In this document: in pieces, positions 6,733-17,151 of the stretch
How the letters are laid out: the number at the start of each line of letters is the position of its first letter
Numbering within the stretch: position 1 is the stretch's first letter
Assembly: GCF_011038795.1 (NCBI RefSeq)
Contig: NZ_JAAKDU010000008.1
Span: forward strand, 29,723-93,722
Source of the DNA: Streptococcus tangpeifui
Lineage (GTDB): Bacteria; Bacillota; Bacilli; Lactobacillales; Streptococcaceae
DNA: 64,000 bases
Direction: 5' to 3'
Notes under the pieces: model-generated
Told to the model about the DNA's origin: nothing
The model's database searches: none
The model's input: only the letters and a program-made list of their open reading frames with translations
Position numbers and translations under genes: made by a program

Positions 6733-9168
6733 TTAACGATCATCTTGCTGACGATAGATTAGTAGACCCAAAAGTATTGCTCCAAGTATGAAGGCTAACA
6801 ACATACCAAGCTCTTGCCCCACATCTCCAGTTAGGGATATCGTTTTACGTAACCCTAACACTGAATAGGACATAGGTAAATAAGGCTGAATGACTTTAAA
6901 GAATTTTGGACTGAGCTCAATTGGATAAGTCCCTGCACTGGAACCCAGTTGTAAAAGCAGTAAAATCAGACTGGCGAAGGCTCCATAGCGTTGATGCCAA
7001 CCGACTAGAGCTGTCACAACAGCCATCAAGGCCCAAGCAGTAAAAAGGGTTACCAGATAGGTTTTTCCAGAATAATTAGGATGGACCCCAATAACCTGAA
7101 CTGCAAAGAAAAGAATAGTAGCTGATACCGTAGCAATTAGGCCGTTAATCAAGAGCTTGTTTTTAGCCCAGGCAAAGCGGGTTCTGGGTTCATTACCAGA
7201 AAGAGCCTTGGCAAAAATAACATTACTGGATAAAGCAACAACCATCAGAGCTACTGACATCATATAGGGAGCCATACCGACACCATTGGTTGCAACATTA
7301 TCCTTATCGCTATGTTTTATGCTTAAAGGCTGAGCTACTGCCTTAGCATTCGTTGGTTTTACGGAAACTACATTCAACTGGTCCTTGGCTTTAGCTAAAG
7401 ATTGAGATAGAGTATCGGCGCCACTTGACAAAGTCGACAAGCCTGTTGTCAAGGCTGCACCACCTTGGGCCAATTGGTCAGCTCCTGATGATAATTGGTT
7501 AGTCCCTGAGGCCAATTGACTAGAGCCATTGGTAAGTTGACCAGACTTGCTGGACAGTTGACCAGCTCCGTTAGCTAAGGTGGAGGTAGCATTACTCAAA
7601 GTTGACACACCTGTCAAGAGTTGGGAAGAACCACTGGATAACTGACTTTGCATGGTCCCAATACCGCCAGCTACCTGCTGACTTCCTGGTAGGACTTGTT
7701 GATTAAGCGTTGTATTAACAGTTGTCAAACCTGATTCCAGACTGGATAGACTACTGGCAGCTCCTGGTAAGACAAGATTAGCCTGCGCAGCTAGACTACT
7801 GATATTGGTTTGTAAACTAGATAAATCAGGGCTCGTTGACGTTGAGGGGGATGAGCTGGTTGTAGTTGTCGTACTAGTATCAGTTCCAGCATTCGCCAGC
7901 GTTGCTTCCAAGCTTTGAACCGTGGCAATCAGACTGCTAACATCAACAGAACTGCTGCTTGTTTGTGGGGCATTATTAGTAACAGCATTAGAAATTTCCG
8001 CCTGCTGCTCTGGCGTCAAGGATTGATAAGCTGAAGTTGATTGAACTGCTGCTAATTGACCAGAGGTGTCCGCGGTTGTCGTACTCGTTCCTGTGCCAGA
8101 TAAAGATTGCAGTTGAGACTCAATACTGGCCAGACTAGCCTCTACTCCAGATAAATCTGGCCCACTGGTTGTTGTCGTGCTAGTCGTTGGGACTCCACTC
8201 ATTCCTGTGCTTCCCTCAGAATTGACTGCTTGATTCAGATTTTGAATAGCTGAATTGAGAGCAGGAAGAGCAGCGACCAATTGGTCAATCTGGGTCTTTT
8301 GATCGGATGTCAGGCTAGTATTGCTAGCTAATTGACTGAGGCCAGTTGAGAGCTGATTAGCCCCTGTTATTAGAGGTTGAGCAGAATTTGCTCCAGAAGA
8401 AAGAGCAGATACCCTATCTACCAATGTTCCCATGTTGGCATTCATGAGGTTAAGGCCAGACGAGAGCTGATCTACACCGCTGGCATAAGCTTGCAGGCCT
8501 GTATTCAGACTACCAGCACCAGAAGCTAAGGCTTGGGTCGAAGTTGATAGCAAGTTGAGACTGTCGCCAAGAGTCTGACTACCAGACTTAGCAGTATCCG
8601 CACCGGTCGCTAGGGCACTGCTGCCATCAGCAGCTTGGCCCATCCCATCTTTCAACTTGGACATACCTTGAAAGACCGCCTGTGTATAAGTTTGGGTCAG
8701 AGAGTTAGAGACACTGGCCTCTAACTTGGACATAGCCGAATCACTCATTTTAGAAGCAACAAAGCTTCTTCCCTTGGTTGTTTGGTAATTAATCTGCAAC
8801 TTTTTGGGATGGTTTGTCAGCAAACTGGCGGCATTCTGCGAAAGATCTTTTGGCAGAGTCACAACCATGTAATAATCACCGTGCCTCAATCCTCTATTGG
8901 CACCGTCTTTTGAGGTAAAATGGTAATCAAGACTATCATTTTCAGCCATATTGCGGACCATATTTTTTCCAATGGTCAGGTCTTTACCATTTAGCTCAGC
9001 TGTTTTGTCTTGATTAACAACAGCAACGGGTAGGTGGTTGACATTCCCATAAGGATCCCACATGGAGCTCAAAAAGATAATATTATAGAGCATAGGGACC
9101 AATGATACTCCAAAAATTGTTACCCAGAGTGTAGGTTTTTTTAGAATAGCTTTGACTTCTTCTAACAT
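6733..9168 (-). CDS. YhgE/Pip family membrane protein
   Basis: An 811-residue membrane protein of the YhgE/Pip (phage infection protein) family, which has an ABC-2 permease-like C-terminus. One N-terminal helix (about 15-33) is followed by a large extracellular region of about 570 residues. That region is built of degenerate alanine/serine/glycine repeats of the type ANQLSSG/LASGAGSL and contains Thr/Ser-rich stretches. About five helices follow at the C-terminus (from about 630). Homologues are phage receptors in Lactococcus and components of secretion or immunity-type loci elsewhere. The gene is divergent from a TetR gene, the probable repressor. The physiological role is unproven. Confidence 0.85.
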   Translation of the reverse strand: MLEEVKAILKKPTLWVTIFGVSLVPMLYNIIFLSSMWDPYGNVNHLPVAVVNQDKTAELNGKDLTIGKNMVRNMAENDSLDYHFTSKDGANRGLRHGDYYMVVTLPKDLSQNAASLLTNHPKKLQINYQTTKGRSFVASKMSDSAMSKLEASVSNSLTQTYTQAVFQGMSKLKDGMGQAADGSSALATGADTAKSGSQTLGDSLNLLSTSTQALASGAGSLNTGLQAYASGVDQLSSGLNLMNANMGTLVDRVSALSSGANSAQPLITGANQLSTGLSQLASNTSLTSDQKTQIDQLVAALPALNSAIQNLNQAVNSEGSTGMSGVPTTSTTTTSGPDLSGVEASLASIESQLQSLSGTGTSTTTADTSGQLAAVQSTSAYQSLTPEQQAEISNAVTNNAPQTSSSSVDVSSLIATVQSLEATLANAGTDTSTTTTTSSSPSTSTSPDLSSLQTNISSLAAQANLVLPGAASSLSSLESGLTTVNTTLNQQVLPGSQQVAGGIGTMQSQLSSGSSQLLTGVSTLSNATSTLANGAGQLSSKSGQLTNGSSQLASGTNQLSSGADQLAQGGAALTTGLSTLSSGADTLSQSLAKAKDQLNVVSVKPTNAKAVAQPLSIKHSDKDNVATNGVGMAPYMMSVALMVVALSSNVIFAKALSGNEPRTRFAWAKNKLLINGLIATVSATILFFAVQVIGVHPNYSGKTYLVTLFTAWALMAVVTALVGWHQRYGAFASLILLLLQLGSSAGTYPIELSPKFFKVIQPYLPMSYSVLGLRKTISLTGDVGQELGMLLAFILGAILLGLLIYRQQDDR

Positions 9169-9208
9169 TTTCTCCCTCTTTTTTAGACGGATTGTCTATA
9201 TTTTTGAT

Positions 9209-9283
9209 ACAATATATTATACAAGTAAGAAGTATTTTTTCAAGGTTCTAACCCTTTATTTTAGACACCTTGTATAATATTGT
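9209..9283. promoter_or_regulatory. Divergent promoter region with paired inverted operators
   Basis: ACAATATATTATACAAG (9209-9225) and CTTGTATAATATTGT (9269-9283) are near-perfect inverted copies. Each contains a -10-like hexamer, so each gene's promoter carries one copy. A second dyad, TAGAC..GTCTA, lies at 9184-9198. The layout is what one expects for a TetR-type repressor controlling itself and the divergent yhgE gene. Confidence 0.55.
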
Positions 9284-9298
9284 TCAAAAGGAGATGCG

Positions 9299-9841
9299 AT
9301 GACAAAAGACAGTCGAAAAACACGCACGCGCCAGGCTTTAGAAAAGGCCATGGTCGAGCTATTAATTGAGAAAGATTTTGATGAAATTACTACCAGTCAA
9401 CTGGCTAAAACGGCTGGTATTAGCCGTTCAAGCTTTTATACTCACTATAAAGATAAGTACGACATGATTGATCAGTACCAGCAAGCTATTTTTAACAAGC
9501 TAGAATACGTCTTTGATAAAAATCACATGGATATCGAAGCTACTCTTCTAGAAATTTTTGAATTTTTAGACAGAGAGTCTCTCTTTGCCACCCTAATTAC
9601 CCAAAACGGCACCAAGGAAATTCAAAACTTTATCCGCAATCACCTGCAGCGTATGATTTCAGCAGATTTCTATAACAGTGATCTGACTCCTCAGCGAACT
9701 GCGCTAGAAAAGCTCTACAATAGTGTATTTATCAGTCATGCTATGTTTGGCGTTTACCAAATTTGGATTACTAGGGGCAAAAAGGAGAGTCCTAGACAAA
9801 TCACCAAACTCTTAATGAACTTGCTTCCCAGCCTTGATTAA
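9299..9841 (+). CDS. TetR/AcrR-family transcriptional regulator
   Basis: A 180-residue regulator. The N-terminal HTH (about 8-55) has TTSQLAKTAGISRSSFYTHYKDKYDMID, the typical TetR recognition helix. The C-terminal helical ligand domain is short. The start has AAGGAG 5 nt upstream. It is divergent from the YhgE/Pip gene with inverted repeat operators in between, so it most likely represses that gene and itself. Its ligand is unknown. Confidence 0.9.
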   Translation: MTKDSRKTRTRQALEKAMVELLIEKDFDEITTSQLAKTAGISRSSFYTHYKDKYDMIDQYQQAIFNKLEYVFDKNHMDIEATLLEIFEFLDRESLFATLITQNGTKEIQNFIRNHLQRMISADFYNSDLTPQRTALEKLYNSVFISHAMFGVYQIWITRGKKESPRQITKLLMNLLPSLD

Positions 9842-9903
9842 TGAATTTGATTTATAGCAGAAGGCTCTTGTCTCTGGGACTGGGCCTAATTTTCTCCACA
9901 AGA

Positions 9904-9934
9904 AAAGGCTTTTGGAAAAGATCCAAAAGCCTTT
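9904..9934. terminator. Bidirectional terminator between tetR and rpsD
   Basis: AAAGGCTTTTGGA (9904-9916) and TCCAAAAGCCTTT (9922-9934) form a perfect 13-bp stem with a 5-nt loop. It ends the convergent tetR (+) and rpsD (-) transcripts. Confidence 0.9.
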
Positions 9935-9950
9935 ATTCTTACTGATAAAA

Positions 9951-10562
9951 TTAAAGCATCTTGTTATAGAATTCAACGACAAGGGCTTCATTGATTTCTG
10001 GGTTGATTTCGTCGCGTTCTGGCAAACGAGTCAATGAACCTTCAAGCTTTTCTTCATCAAATGATACAAAAGCTGGACGGCCAACAGTTGCTTCAACTGC
10101 TTCCAAGATTGCTGGAACCTTAGCTGATTTTTCACGAACTGAGATCACTTGTCCTGGCTCTACACGGAAGGATGGGATATCAACGCGTTTTCCATCAACA
10201 AGAATGTGTCCGTGGTTAACGAACTGACGTGCTTGACGACGGGTTGTCGCCAAACCGAGGCGGTAAACCACATTATCCAAACGACGCTCCAAAAGAAGCA
10301 TGAAGTTGTAACCAAGTGTTCCTTCTTTGATCTTAGTCGCTTGTACAAACAAGTTACGGAATTGTTTTTCACCTAAACCGTAAGTAAAGCGCAATTTTTG
10401 CTTTTCAGCCAATTGTAAACCGTATTCAGAAAGCTTTGAACGGTTGTTTGGACCGTGTTGTCCTGGTACGTAGTTACGACGTGCCAATTCTTTACCTGTC
10501 CCTGTAAGCGACAAGCCAAGGCGGCGTGATTGTTTCCAAGATGGACCTGTATAACGTGACAT
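9951..10562 (-). CDS. rpsD: 30S ribosomal protein S4
   Basis: A 203-residue S4 of the usual length. It starts [16 protein letters not shown] and has an S4 RNA-binding domain (about 93-155) with [24 protein letters not shown] split by basic residues. It is a primary 16S rRNA-binding assembly protein that in Firmicutes represses its own mRNA. The ribosome site GAGGAGG lies 7 nt upstream of ATG. The gene is monocistronic, with a promoter about 160 nt upstream and a structured leader. Confidence 0.97.
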   Translation of the reverse strand: MSRYTGPSWKQSRRLGLSLTGTGKELARRNYVPGQHGPNNRSKLSEYGLQLAEKQKLRFTYGLGEKQFRNLFVQATKIKEGTLGYNFMLLLERRLDNVVYRLGLATTRRQARQFVNHGHILVDGKRVDIPSFRVEPGQVISVREKSAKVPAILEAVEATVGRPAFVSFDEEKLEGSLTRLPERDEINPEINEALVVEFYNKML

Positions 10563-10711
10563 AAAAATGTCCTCCTCTAAAAATTTATGAGGAAATAACG
10601 TCTTGGGTAAACCTAATTCGTGCAGATGCCCTTCGCCTAAACAGCCAAGGTTACTGGTTTTTCAGAACATCTGTTGACGAGCTTTATTTTGCCCTGCTGC
10701 TATTTCACACA
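10563..10711 (-). ncRNA. Putative rpsD mRNA leader (S4 autoregulatory type)
   Basis: About 150 nt lie between the predicted rpsD transcription start and its start codon. They contain local pairings: an AGATG..CATCT closing stem around 10632-10680 and smaller CTG..CAG and GGTTTACCC-type elements. Firmicutes rpsD leaders bind S4 and control translation. I infer this role from position and folding potential; I did not match it to a known model. Confidence 0.4.
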
Positions 10712-10717
10712 AAGAAT

Positions 10718-10746
10718 AGTCTACCATATAAATGGGGTCTTGTAAA
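10718..10746 (-). promoter_or_regulatory. Predicted rpsD promoter
   Basis: On the minus strand a -35 TTTACA (10741-10746) and a -10 TAGACT (10718-10723) are 17 nt apart, with a TG one base before the -10. The remaining 210 nt up to the veg gene hold the veg terminator and no gene I can recognise. Confidence 0.55.
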
Positions 10747-10927
10747 GCACTAAAGTCCTGTAAATCAAGTATTAACTTGGATTAAACGAGGCAAATTAAT
10801 TTCAAAGGTCCAGAAACCTGATTTATCTTTACTGACCTAAACGAAAAAACTAGGGTTAGAAGCACTTCCTTTACAAACTTGTCAAGATGTGTCAAGGGGG
10901 GATATAAGAGACTATGAAAAAATTGAA

Positions 10928-10960
10928 GAAAAGAAAAAAGGCAGCGAAGCCTTTCTTTTT
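10928..10960 (-). terminator. Terminator of the dnaB-veg transcript
   Basis: A stem of AAAGGC and GCCTTT with flanking A/T-runs and an AGCGAA loop directly follows the veg stop codon. Confidence 0.7.
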
Positions 10961-11233
10961 CTAGTCAAAATAGCGAATTAAACTCTTTTGGGTCAAAATG
11001 TCTGAATAGGTGTAGGATTCTACGTAAGTGTTGCTGATTTCTCCAGGTTGACTGGCGTGGTCGCTGTACTCAACAATAAAGAGAGAGGGATAAACTTCAA
11101 TTAGGCGACCAACCTTAGTTTTTTCCCGTTTACGACCATGATCCAGAGTCATTTCGACCTCTTGGCCCTCATGATTTTTGACATCTTCTTTGATTTTTTT
11201 CATTTTAGCAACATCTGCAAATGCATCACTCAT
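10961..11233 (-). CDS. veg: Veg family protein (DUF1021)
   Basis: A 90-residue protein of the Veg family. The conserved part is GRKREKTKVGRLIEVYPSLFIVEY followed by SYTYSDILT, as in B. subtilis Veg ([20 protein letters not shown] then SYSYADILT). In Bacillus, Veg stimulates biofilm matrix expression by an unsettled mechanism; the role in streptococci is unknown. It lies 7 nt downstream of dnaB and ends the operon. Confidence 0.85.
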   Translation of the reverse strand: MSDAFADVAKMKKIKEDVKNHEGQEVEMTLDHGRKREKTKVGRLIEVYPSLFIVEYSDHASQPGEISNTYVESYTYSDILTQKSLIRYFD

Positions 11234-11240
11234 TTAATTT

Positions 11241-12599
11241 TTACCTTTCTTCAAATTGCGCAATGGATGAAAATTTGTTGTATTCCTTTTGGAAAATCAG
11301 TTTAACCGTTCCCCGAGCTCCAGCCCTGTTTTTCTCTAAAATAACTTCGATGGTATTATCCTCAAGCTGGTCACCGTCTTCCTTGTCCCCTCGCTCATAA
11401 TAGTCATCGCGATAAAGGAAAGCAACAATGTCGGCATCCTGCTCAATGGAACCAGATTCACGAATATCTGAGAGAACTGGACGCTTGTCCTGCCTTTGTT
11501 CAACACCACGTGAGAGCTGACTAAGGGCAATAACAGGGACTTTTAGCTCCTTAGCCAAAATCTTGAGCTGACGGGAAATATCAGAGACTTCTTGTTGACG
11601 ATTTTCTGATCGAGTTCCTGTAATCAGCTGGAGGTAGTCAATAACAATCAGGCCAAGGCCGCCAAGCTCCTGCGCCAGTTTTCTGGAGCGAGCTCGGATT
11701 TCTGTAACCTTAATCCCAGGAGTGTCATCAATATAAATCGGGGCATCAGCCAAGGTTCCTTGAGCCAAAGTCAGATTTTGCCAATCTTGATCGGTCAGCT
11801 GACCCGTTCGCAGGTTGTGAGAATCAACTAAGCCTTCGGCTGCTAACATCCGATTAACCAGACTATCTGCACCCATTTCTAGCGAGAAGATGGCAACAGG
11901 GGCATTTTGCTTGGTACCGACATTCTGGGCAATATTGAGGACAAAGGCAGTCTTACCAACTGCAGGACGAGCCGCCAAGATGACTAGTTGATCAGGATGA
12001 AGACCAGTCGTAATCTTATCCAAATCACGAAAACCAGTCGGTAGACCAGTTATTTCGGAAGTCTGTTGCGAGCGTTCTTCTAGGGCCTCATAATTTTCCT
12101 TGAGGACATCAGAAATTTTACGGAAACCACTGTTGCTGGAGCGCTCATTGATATCGACCAGAGCCTTTTCAGCGTGGGCAATAATATCATCTGACTCAAT
12201 TGAGCCATCATAAGCTTCATTGACTGTCTCGGTCAAGCGGTTTATGATATTGCGAAGCATGGCCTTTTCAGCCACAATTTTAGCATAATACTCGGCATTG
12301 GCACTGGTTGGTACACTGTTGACCAACTCGACCAAATAGGCAAGACCGCCGATATTTTGTAAGTCGTCTTGGCTATCTAGGATAGCCCGAACAGTCGTAG
12401 CATCAATGGCATCATTGCGGTCGTTTAGCGTTATCATAGCGTTGAAGATAACCCTGTGTGAATATTTATAGAAATCTTCAGGCTCAATATATTCCCGAAC
12501 AGAAATCAGCTTATCTGGACTAATAAAAATAGAGCCCAAGACAGCTTGCTCAGCAAGCAAATCTTGCGGTTGGACCCGCAACTCCTGAGCTTCTGGCAT
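11241..12599 (-). CDS. dnaB: Replicative DNA helicase DnaB (DnaC in Bacillus naming)
   Basis: A 452-residue hexameric replicative helicase. The N-terminal DnaB domain (about 10-110) is followed by the RecA-like motor with Walker A in ARPAVGKTAF (about 208-217), Walker B in LIVIDYLQL and the conserved RESGSIEQDADIV. It unwinds DNA at the fork, loaded at oriC by DnaA and loader proteins. It follows rplI in the classic gdpP-rplI-dnaB order, with 157 nt between them. Confidence 0.96.
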   Translation of the reverse strand: MPEAQELRVQPQDLLAEQAVLGSIFISPDKLISVREYIEPEDFYKYSHRVIFNAMITLNDRNDAIDATTVRAILDSQDDLQNIGGLAYLVELVNSVPTSANAEYYAKIVAEKAMLRNIINRLTETVNEAYDGSIESDDIIAHAEKALVDINERSSNSGFRKISDVLKENYEALEERSQQTSEITGLPTGFRDLDKITTGLHPDQLVILAARPAVGKTAFVLNIAQNVGTKQNAPVAIFSLEMGADSLVNRMLAAEGLVDSHNLRTGQLTDQDWQNLTLAQGTLADAPIYIDDTPGIKVTEIRARSRKLAQELGGLGLIVIDYLQLITGTRSENRQQEVSDISRQLKILAKELKVPVIALSQLSRGVEQRQDKRPVLSDIRESGSIEQDADIVAFLYRDDYYERGDKEDGDQLEDNTIEVILEKNRAGARGTVKLIFQKEYNKFSSIAQFEER

Positions 12600-12756
12600 A
12601 CGTCTTACCTCCTTGCTAAGAATGGTCTCAACTACTGAACCAAGGACTCGTCGTTATAAAATGATGATTGAGCATTTTCTCAATCACATTACAAGTCCCA
12701 GAGTGAATTTCTTGCGATAGGAAACTTACTTAACAGGCAGTTGACAAATCTGTCAA

Positions 12757-13209
12757 CTAGGCTTGGTCAATTTTTAACTTGATTTGTCCCTCAACCTCCT
12801 TGTGAAGCTTGACAGGAACCTCAATCAAACCAATCGCTCGAATAGGATGATCCATTTCAATAGAACGCTTATCAATCGTGATACCAAATTGCTTGTGTAG
12901 CTCTTCGGCGATTTTTTTAGCTGTGATAGAGCCGAAGGTCCGACCATCTGGACCAACTTTTTCGCTGAATTGAACCCGAGTTTCTTCTTTGGCTAATTGC
13001 GCCTTAACAGCCTTAGCTTCTGCTAAAATTTCAGCAGCTGCTTTGGCTTCTGATTTTTGCTTACCCTTGAGCTCATTGATAGCTTGTCGGGTTGCTTCCT
13101 TGGCCAGCTGCTTTTTCAAAAGGAAATTTTGAGCATAGCCTGTTGGGACTTCCTTGATTTCGCCCTTTTTTCCTTTACCTTTAACATCTGCTAGAAAAAT
13201 AACTTTCAT
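12757..13209 (-). CDS. rplI: 50S ribosomal protein L9
   Basis: L9 of 150 residues, starting [19 protein letters not shown] chose the ATG at 13209 rather than the in-frame ATG ten codons upstream because AGGAGG lies 9 nt before it and the family starts here. The N-terminal domain binds 23S rRNA, and a long helix links it to the C-terminal domain. It starts one base beyond the gdpP stop codon, so the two are co-translated. Confidence 0.95.
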   Translation of the reverse strand: MKVIFLADVKGKGKKGEIKEVPTGYAQNFLLKKQLAKEATRQAINELKGKQKSEAKAAAEILAEAKAVKAQLAKEETRVQFSEKVGPDGRTFGSITAKKIAEELHKQFGITIDKRSIEMDHPIRAIGLIEVPVKLHKEVEGQIKLKIDQA

Positions 13210-13210
13210 C

Positions 13211-15172
13211 TTAGGTTTCCTCCTCAAGAATTTGGTCAATAATATCTGTTAACTCATAATACGTTTGCTTGACAGTCTTGTCATCTAGTTGACAAGCCGC
13301 TAAATTAAAGTGACCGCCGCCACCCATTTCTTCCATAATCCGTTGAACGTTGATTTTATCACGACTGCGAGCCGAAACGGCAGTTTGACCAGAAGAGTTT
13401 TTAGCAATGACAAAGCTAGCTTCGATATTAGCCATTGACAGAAGGGTGTCAGCCGCCTTACTTGCAATGATGTTGCTGTAAGCTTGATCCTCTGGTCCAC
13501 AGGCAATGATCATATTGCCACCGTAGGATTGACCTGTCAAGATGAGTTCATTAACTTGACGATAGTCATCAAAGTCAGTTGCTGAAATTTTTTGAATTTC
13601 CGTACTGTCGCTACCCATGGTTCTCAGGTAACTAGCCACATCAAAGGTTCGATTGGTAACCCGAGTTGAAAAATTCTTGGTATCCAGCATGATCCCAGCC
13701 ATCAGAAGACTAGCTTGAATCTTAGACAGGGGATCTCGGCCATTTTGGAATTGAAGCAACTCGGTCACCAATTCACTAGCAGAGCTGGCTCCACTTTCGA
13801 TAAAGGTTAGAATGGCCTTGTCAGGAAAATCTTCATCTCGCCGATGGTGGTCAACTACAATAACTTCTGTAAACTTATCGTAAAGCTCTCTTGACAGGGT
13901 CAGACCCAATTTGGAGTGATCCACCATAATCAAGAGGTCATTGTCACTTGCTTGTACTAAAGCTTGATCAAGAGTGACTAGAGTCGTTTTCCCTTCTTCT
14001 TGTAAACGTTTAACAGCTCGAGCAATATCGGTGTTCATATCTTGCTCATCATAAACCGCAAAACTGTTTTCTAGGATATTAGCTGCAAAATGTTGCATCC
14101 CAACTGAAGCACCCAAGGCATCCATATCCAAGCGGCTATGGCCGACAACAAAAACCTGTTCAGCACTCTTTATGCGATCAGAGATAGCAGTCATCATGGC
14201 TCGAGTCCGCGTTCTGGACCGTTTGACTGTTGAAGCAGTTCCGCCACCAAAGTAGAGAGCCTTCTTATGCTCATCTGTCTCCTTAATAACAGCCTGATCA
14301 CCGCCCCGCATCAGGGCAATGTTGAGGTTCTGCAGAGCTGCCTGACCAATTTGTTGATGGTTGTCTTCCCCAAAGGAAATTCCCATACTGAGGGTCAAAG
14401 GCAGTTCCAAATTTCTAGCTTCATTGCGGAAACTTTCCAGAACCGTAAACTTGTCATCAATCAAGGCTGCTAATACCTTGTAATCACTGAAAAAATAGAA
14501 GCGATCCATGCTGACCCGACGGTAGTAAATCTGATGCTGCCCAGCAAAATTAGAAATAAAATTAGCAATAAAACTATTGATTTGGGCCACATCGGTATCA
14601 GATAGGTTGGTTGTGATATCATCGTAGTTGTCAACAGAAATAACCCCGATAACCGGACGCTTTAGAGAACTGTCAAAGCCTGCCTCTGTTCCTACAGAAT
14701 CGAAGAAGTAAAAGAGACCGGCGGATAGATCAATATTGACCACATAGATATGGTCATTGACTTGGATACGATGGTTGGCGGAACCAGCCTTTTGCTCCTG
14801 GATTGTTGTTCGCAAAAGATCGACATTGAACTCCCCTTCATCATTAGTAAAAATCAACTCTGCATAGGGATTGAACCAGCCGATATCATCCGTTTCAGGG
14901 TCAAATTGTACCACTCCAACAGGCATCTTATCAAGAAGAGACTTGAGACTGAGCTCCGTTTGATCATTGAGCCGCTCGATCTGTTCCAATTCTGATAATT
15001 CATAGGCCTGCTTTTGGTAATACAGCAAACCGACCATAGCTACTAGGACGACAAAAATAGCCAGAAGGAGAGCTGTTTGCGAGCTCATGGTCCTGACACA
15101 GATGGCTAGAATTCCAAAGAAAATTAAGCCAATCATCACAAGATGGATGGTCTCTAAACGAATTTTTCTCAT
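13211..15172 (-). CDS. gdpP: Cyclic-di-AMP phosphodiesterase GdpP
   Basis: A 653-residue membrane phosphodiesterase that converts c-di-AMP to pApA. Order: two N-terminal helices (about 10-50), a PAS-like domain (about 75-140), a degenerate GGDEF domain (about 170-300), then the DHH domain with [13 protein letters not shown] (about 345) and [10 protein letters not shown] (about 440), and the C-terminal DHHA1 part with [10 protein letters not shown]. It controls the c-di-AMP level and so osmotic and beta-lactam responses. It lies between mnmG and rplI, as in other streptococci. Confidence 0.95.
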   Translation of the reverse strand: MRKIRLETIHLVMIGLIFFGILAICVRTMSSQTALLLAIFVVLVAMVGLLYYQKQAYELSELEQIERLNDQTELSLKSLLDKMPVGVVQFDPETDDIGWFNPYAELIFTNDEGEFNVDLLRTTIQEQKAGSANHRIQVNDHIYVVNIDLSAGLFYFFDSVGTEAGFDSSLKRPVIGVISVDNYDDITTNLSDTDVAQINSFIANFISNFAGQHQIYYRRVSMDRFYFFSDYKVLAALIDDKFTVLESFRNEARNLELPLTLSMGISFGEDNHQQIGQAALQNLNIALMRGGDQAVIKETDEHKKALYFGGGTASTVKRSRTRTRAMMTAISDRIKSAEQVFVVGHSRLDMDALGASVGMQHFAANILENSFAVYDEQDMNTDIARAVKRLQEEGKTTLVTLDQALVQASDNDLLIMVDHSKLGLTLSRELYDKFTEVIVVDHHRRDEDFPDKAILTFIESGASSASELVTELLQFQNGRDPLSKIQASLLMAGIMLDTKNFSTRVTNRTFDVASYLRTMGSDSTEIQKISATDFDDYRQVNELILTGQSYGGNMIIACGPEDQAYSNIIASKAADTLLSMANIEASFVIAKNSSGQTAVSARSRDKINVQRIMEEMGGGGHFNLAACQLDDKTVKQTYYELTDIIDQILEEET

Positions 15173-15252
15173 TATTAAACCTCTTAATCTCCTTATTATA
15201 TCATAAGAGGCCCTAAAATCCTAGGTCTCTTTTAGCTATTAAAACAAGGGGG

Positions 15253-17151
15253 TTAGGATTTACGGCTGGCCTTTTGATTTCCCTCTAAATAAACCATGAG
15301 AATAGAAATATCAGCTGGATTGACGCCTGAGATCCGACTGGCTTGGCCGATGGTTTCAGGATTGATCTTTTTGAATTTTTGGCGGGCTTCGGTGGCGATG
15401 GAGTCAATGTCGTCCCAGTCAATGTTAGCGGGAATTTTCTTTTCTTCCATACGCTTCATCTTGGCTACTTGATCCAAAGCCTTGTTGATGTAGCCTTCAT
15501 ACTTGATTTCGGTTTCGAGTAGTTCGATCACTTTGGGACTGAGATCTTCCGCAGCTGGTCCGATGAATTTGACAACATCTGTGTAGCTGACCTCTGGCCG
15601 CCGCATAAACTCTTTGGCTGTTACTGCATCTGTCAAGGGCTTAAAGCCCATAGCTTCAACCTGCTGATTAGTGTCTTTGACAGGTTTTAGCTTGATAGTT
15701 GACAGACGTGCCATCTCATTGTCAAACTGGGCTTTCTTGATCTCGAAGCTGAGCCAACGCTCTTCATCAACCAGACCGACTTGACGACCGATTGGAGTTA
15801 AGCGCATATCAGCATTGTCATGGCGCAAAATGAGGCGGTACTCGGCACGAGAAGTGAGAAGGCGGTAAGGCTCCAGGGTTCCTTTTGTCACCAAGTCATC
15901 AATCATAACACCAATATAGGCATCGCTGCGCTTAAGAATAAGCTCAGGCTTGCCTTGCACCTTGAGAGCTGCATTGATTCCAGCCACTAAGCCTTGACCG
16001 GCTGCTTCCTCATAACCTGAAGTGCCATTGGTTTGACCTGCTGTAAAGAGACCAGAGATCAGCTTGGTTTCAAGAGTAGCCCGCAGCTGGTGGGGCAGGA
16101 CAATATCGTATTCGATAGCATAGCCTGTGCGCATCATCTCTGCCTTTTCGAGGCCTTTGATGGAGCGTAGCAGCTCTCTTTGAACGTCCTCAGGCAGACT
16201 CGTTGACAGGCCTTGGACGTAAACTTCTTCTGTGTCACGCCCTTCTGGTTCCAGGAAGAGTTGATGGCGATCCTTATCCGAAAAGCGGACAATCTTGTCC
16301 TCGATCGATGGGCAGTAGCGTGGTCCAACCCCCTTGACGACACCTGAAAACATGGGTGCACGATGGAGGTTTTTATTGATGATGTCATGGCTGGACTGGT
16401 TGGTATAGGTCAGCCAGCAAGGGACCTGATCCTGCAGGTAATCCTCATCTTTTGATAAAAAGGAGAAGTGGTTGGGCGTGGTATCGCCGGGCTGGATTTC
16501 TGTTTCATCGTAGTTGATCGTTGAAGCCTTGACACGTGGCGGGGTTCCTGTTTTGAAACGCCCAATTTCAAGCCCTAGTTTTTTAAGGTTATCCGCCAGA
16601 GTTACAGAGGCTAGGCTGTTATTGGGACCTGATGAATACTTGAGGTCACCGAGGATGATTTCCCCACGCAGGGCAGTCCCAGTCGTTACTACGACAGCTT
16701 TGGCACCGTACTTGATCCCAGTTGCTGTGACAACACCGATAACCTTACCATCTTCGATCAAGATATCATCGATCATGCTTTGGCGCAGGGTTAAGTTTTC
16801 CTGCTGCTCAACGGTGTGTTTCATCTCACGCACATAGAGAGCCTTATCAGCCTGGGCACGCAGGGCACGAACCGCTGGACCCTTACCGGTATTGAGCATC
16901 TTCATTTGGATGTAGGTCTTGTCGATGTTCTTGCCCATCTCACCGCCCAGCGCATCGATCTCACGCACCACGATCCCCTTGGCAGAGCCGCCGATGGACG
17001 GATTGCAGGGCATAAAGGCCAGCATCTCAAGGTTGATGGTAGCCAGCAAGGTCTTACAGCCCATCCGGCTGGCAGCCAAGCTAGCTTCAACACCAGCATG
17101 CCCAGCCCCGACCACGATAACGTCAAATTCTTCTGCAAATATGTGTGTCAT
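15253..17151 (-). CDS. mnmG: tRNA uridine 5-carboxymethylaminomethyl modification enzyme MnmG (GidA)
   Basis: A 632-residue FAD protein that, with MnmE, installs the cmnm5 group on U34 of several tRNAs. The FAD-binding GAGHAGVEA is at about 15-23. The conserved [11 protein letters not shown] (about 49-59) and GTPPRVK are present, and the C-terminal helical domain ends in [17 protein letters not shown]. Its ATG overlaps the stop of the upstream unknown gene (ATGA), and its ribosome site AAGGAG lies inside that gene. Local GC is higher than in that upstream gene. Confidence 0.97.
   Translation of the reverse strand: MTHIFAEEFDVIVVGAGHAGVEASLAASRMGCKTLLATINLEMLAFMPCNPSIGGSAKGIVVREIDALGGEMGKNIDKTYIQMKMLNTGKGPAVRALRAQADKALYVREMKHTVEQQENLTLRQSMIDDILIEDGKVIGVVTATGIKYGAKAVVVTTGTALRGEIILGDLKYSSGPNNSLASVTLADNLKKLGLEIGRFKTGTPPRVKASTINYDETEIQPGDTTPNHFSFLSKDEDYLQDQVPCWLTYTNQSSHDIINKNLHRAPMFSGVVKGVGPRYCPSIEDKIVRFSDKDRHQLFLEPEGRDTEEVYVQGLSTSLPEDVQRELLRSIKGLEKAEMMRTGYAIEYDIVLPHQLRATLETKLISGLFTAGQTNGTSGYEEAAGQGLVAGINAALKVQGKPELILKRSDAYIGVMIDDLVTKGTLEPYRLLTSRAEYRLILRHDNADMRLTPIGRQVGLVDEERWLSFEIKKAQFDNEMARLSTIKLKPVKDTNQQVEAMGFKPLTDAVTAKEFMRRPEVSYTDVVKFIGPAAEDLSPKVIELLETEIKYEGYINKALDQVAKMKRMEEKKIPANIDWDDIDSIATEARQKFKKINPETIGQASRISGVNPADISILMVYLEGNQKASRKS

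Noticed and set aside
11500..11525. Second parS site in dnaB (CCACGTGAG)
   Set aside because: Only the CACGTG core matches; the flanks do not fit TGTTTCACGTGAAACA.
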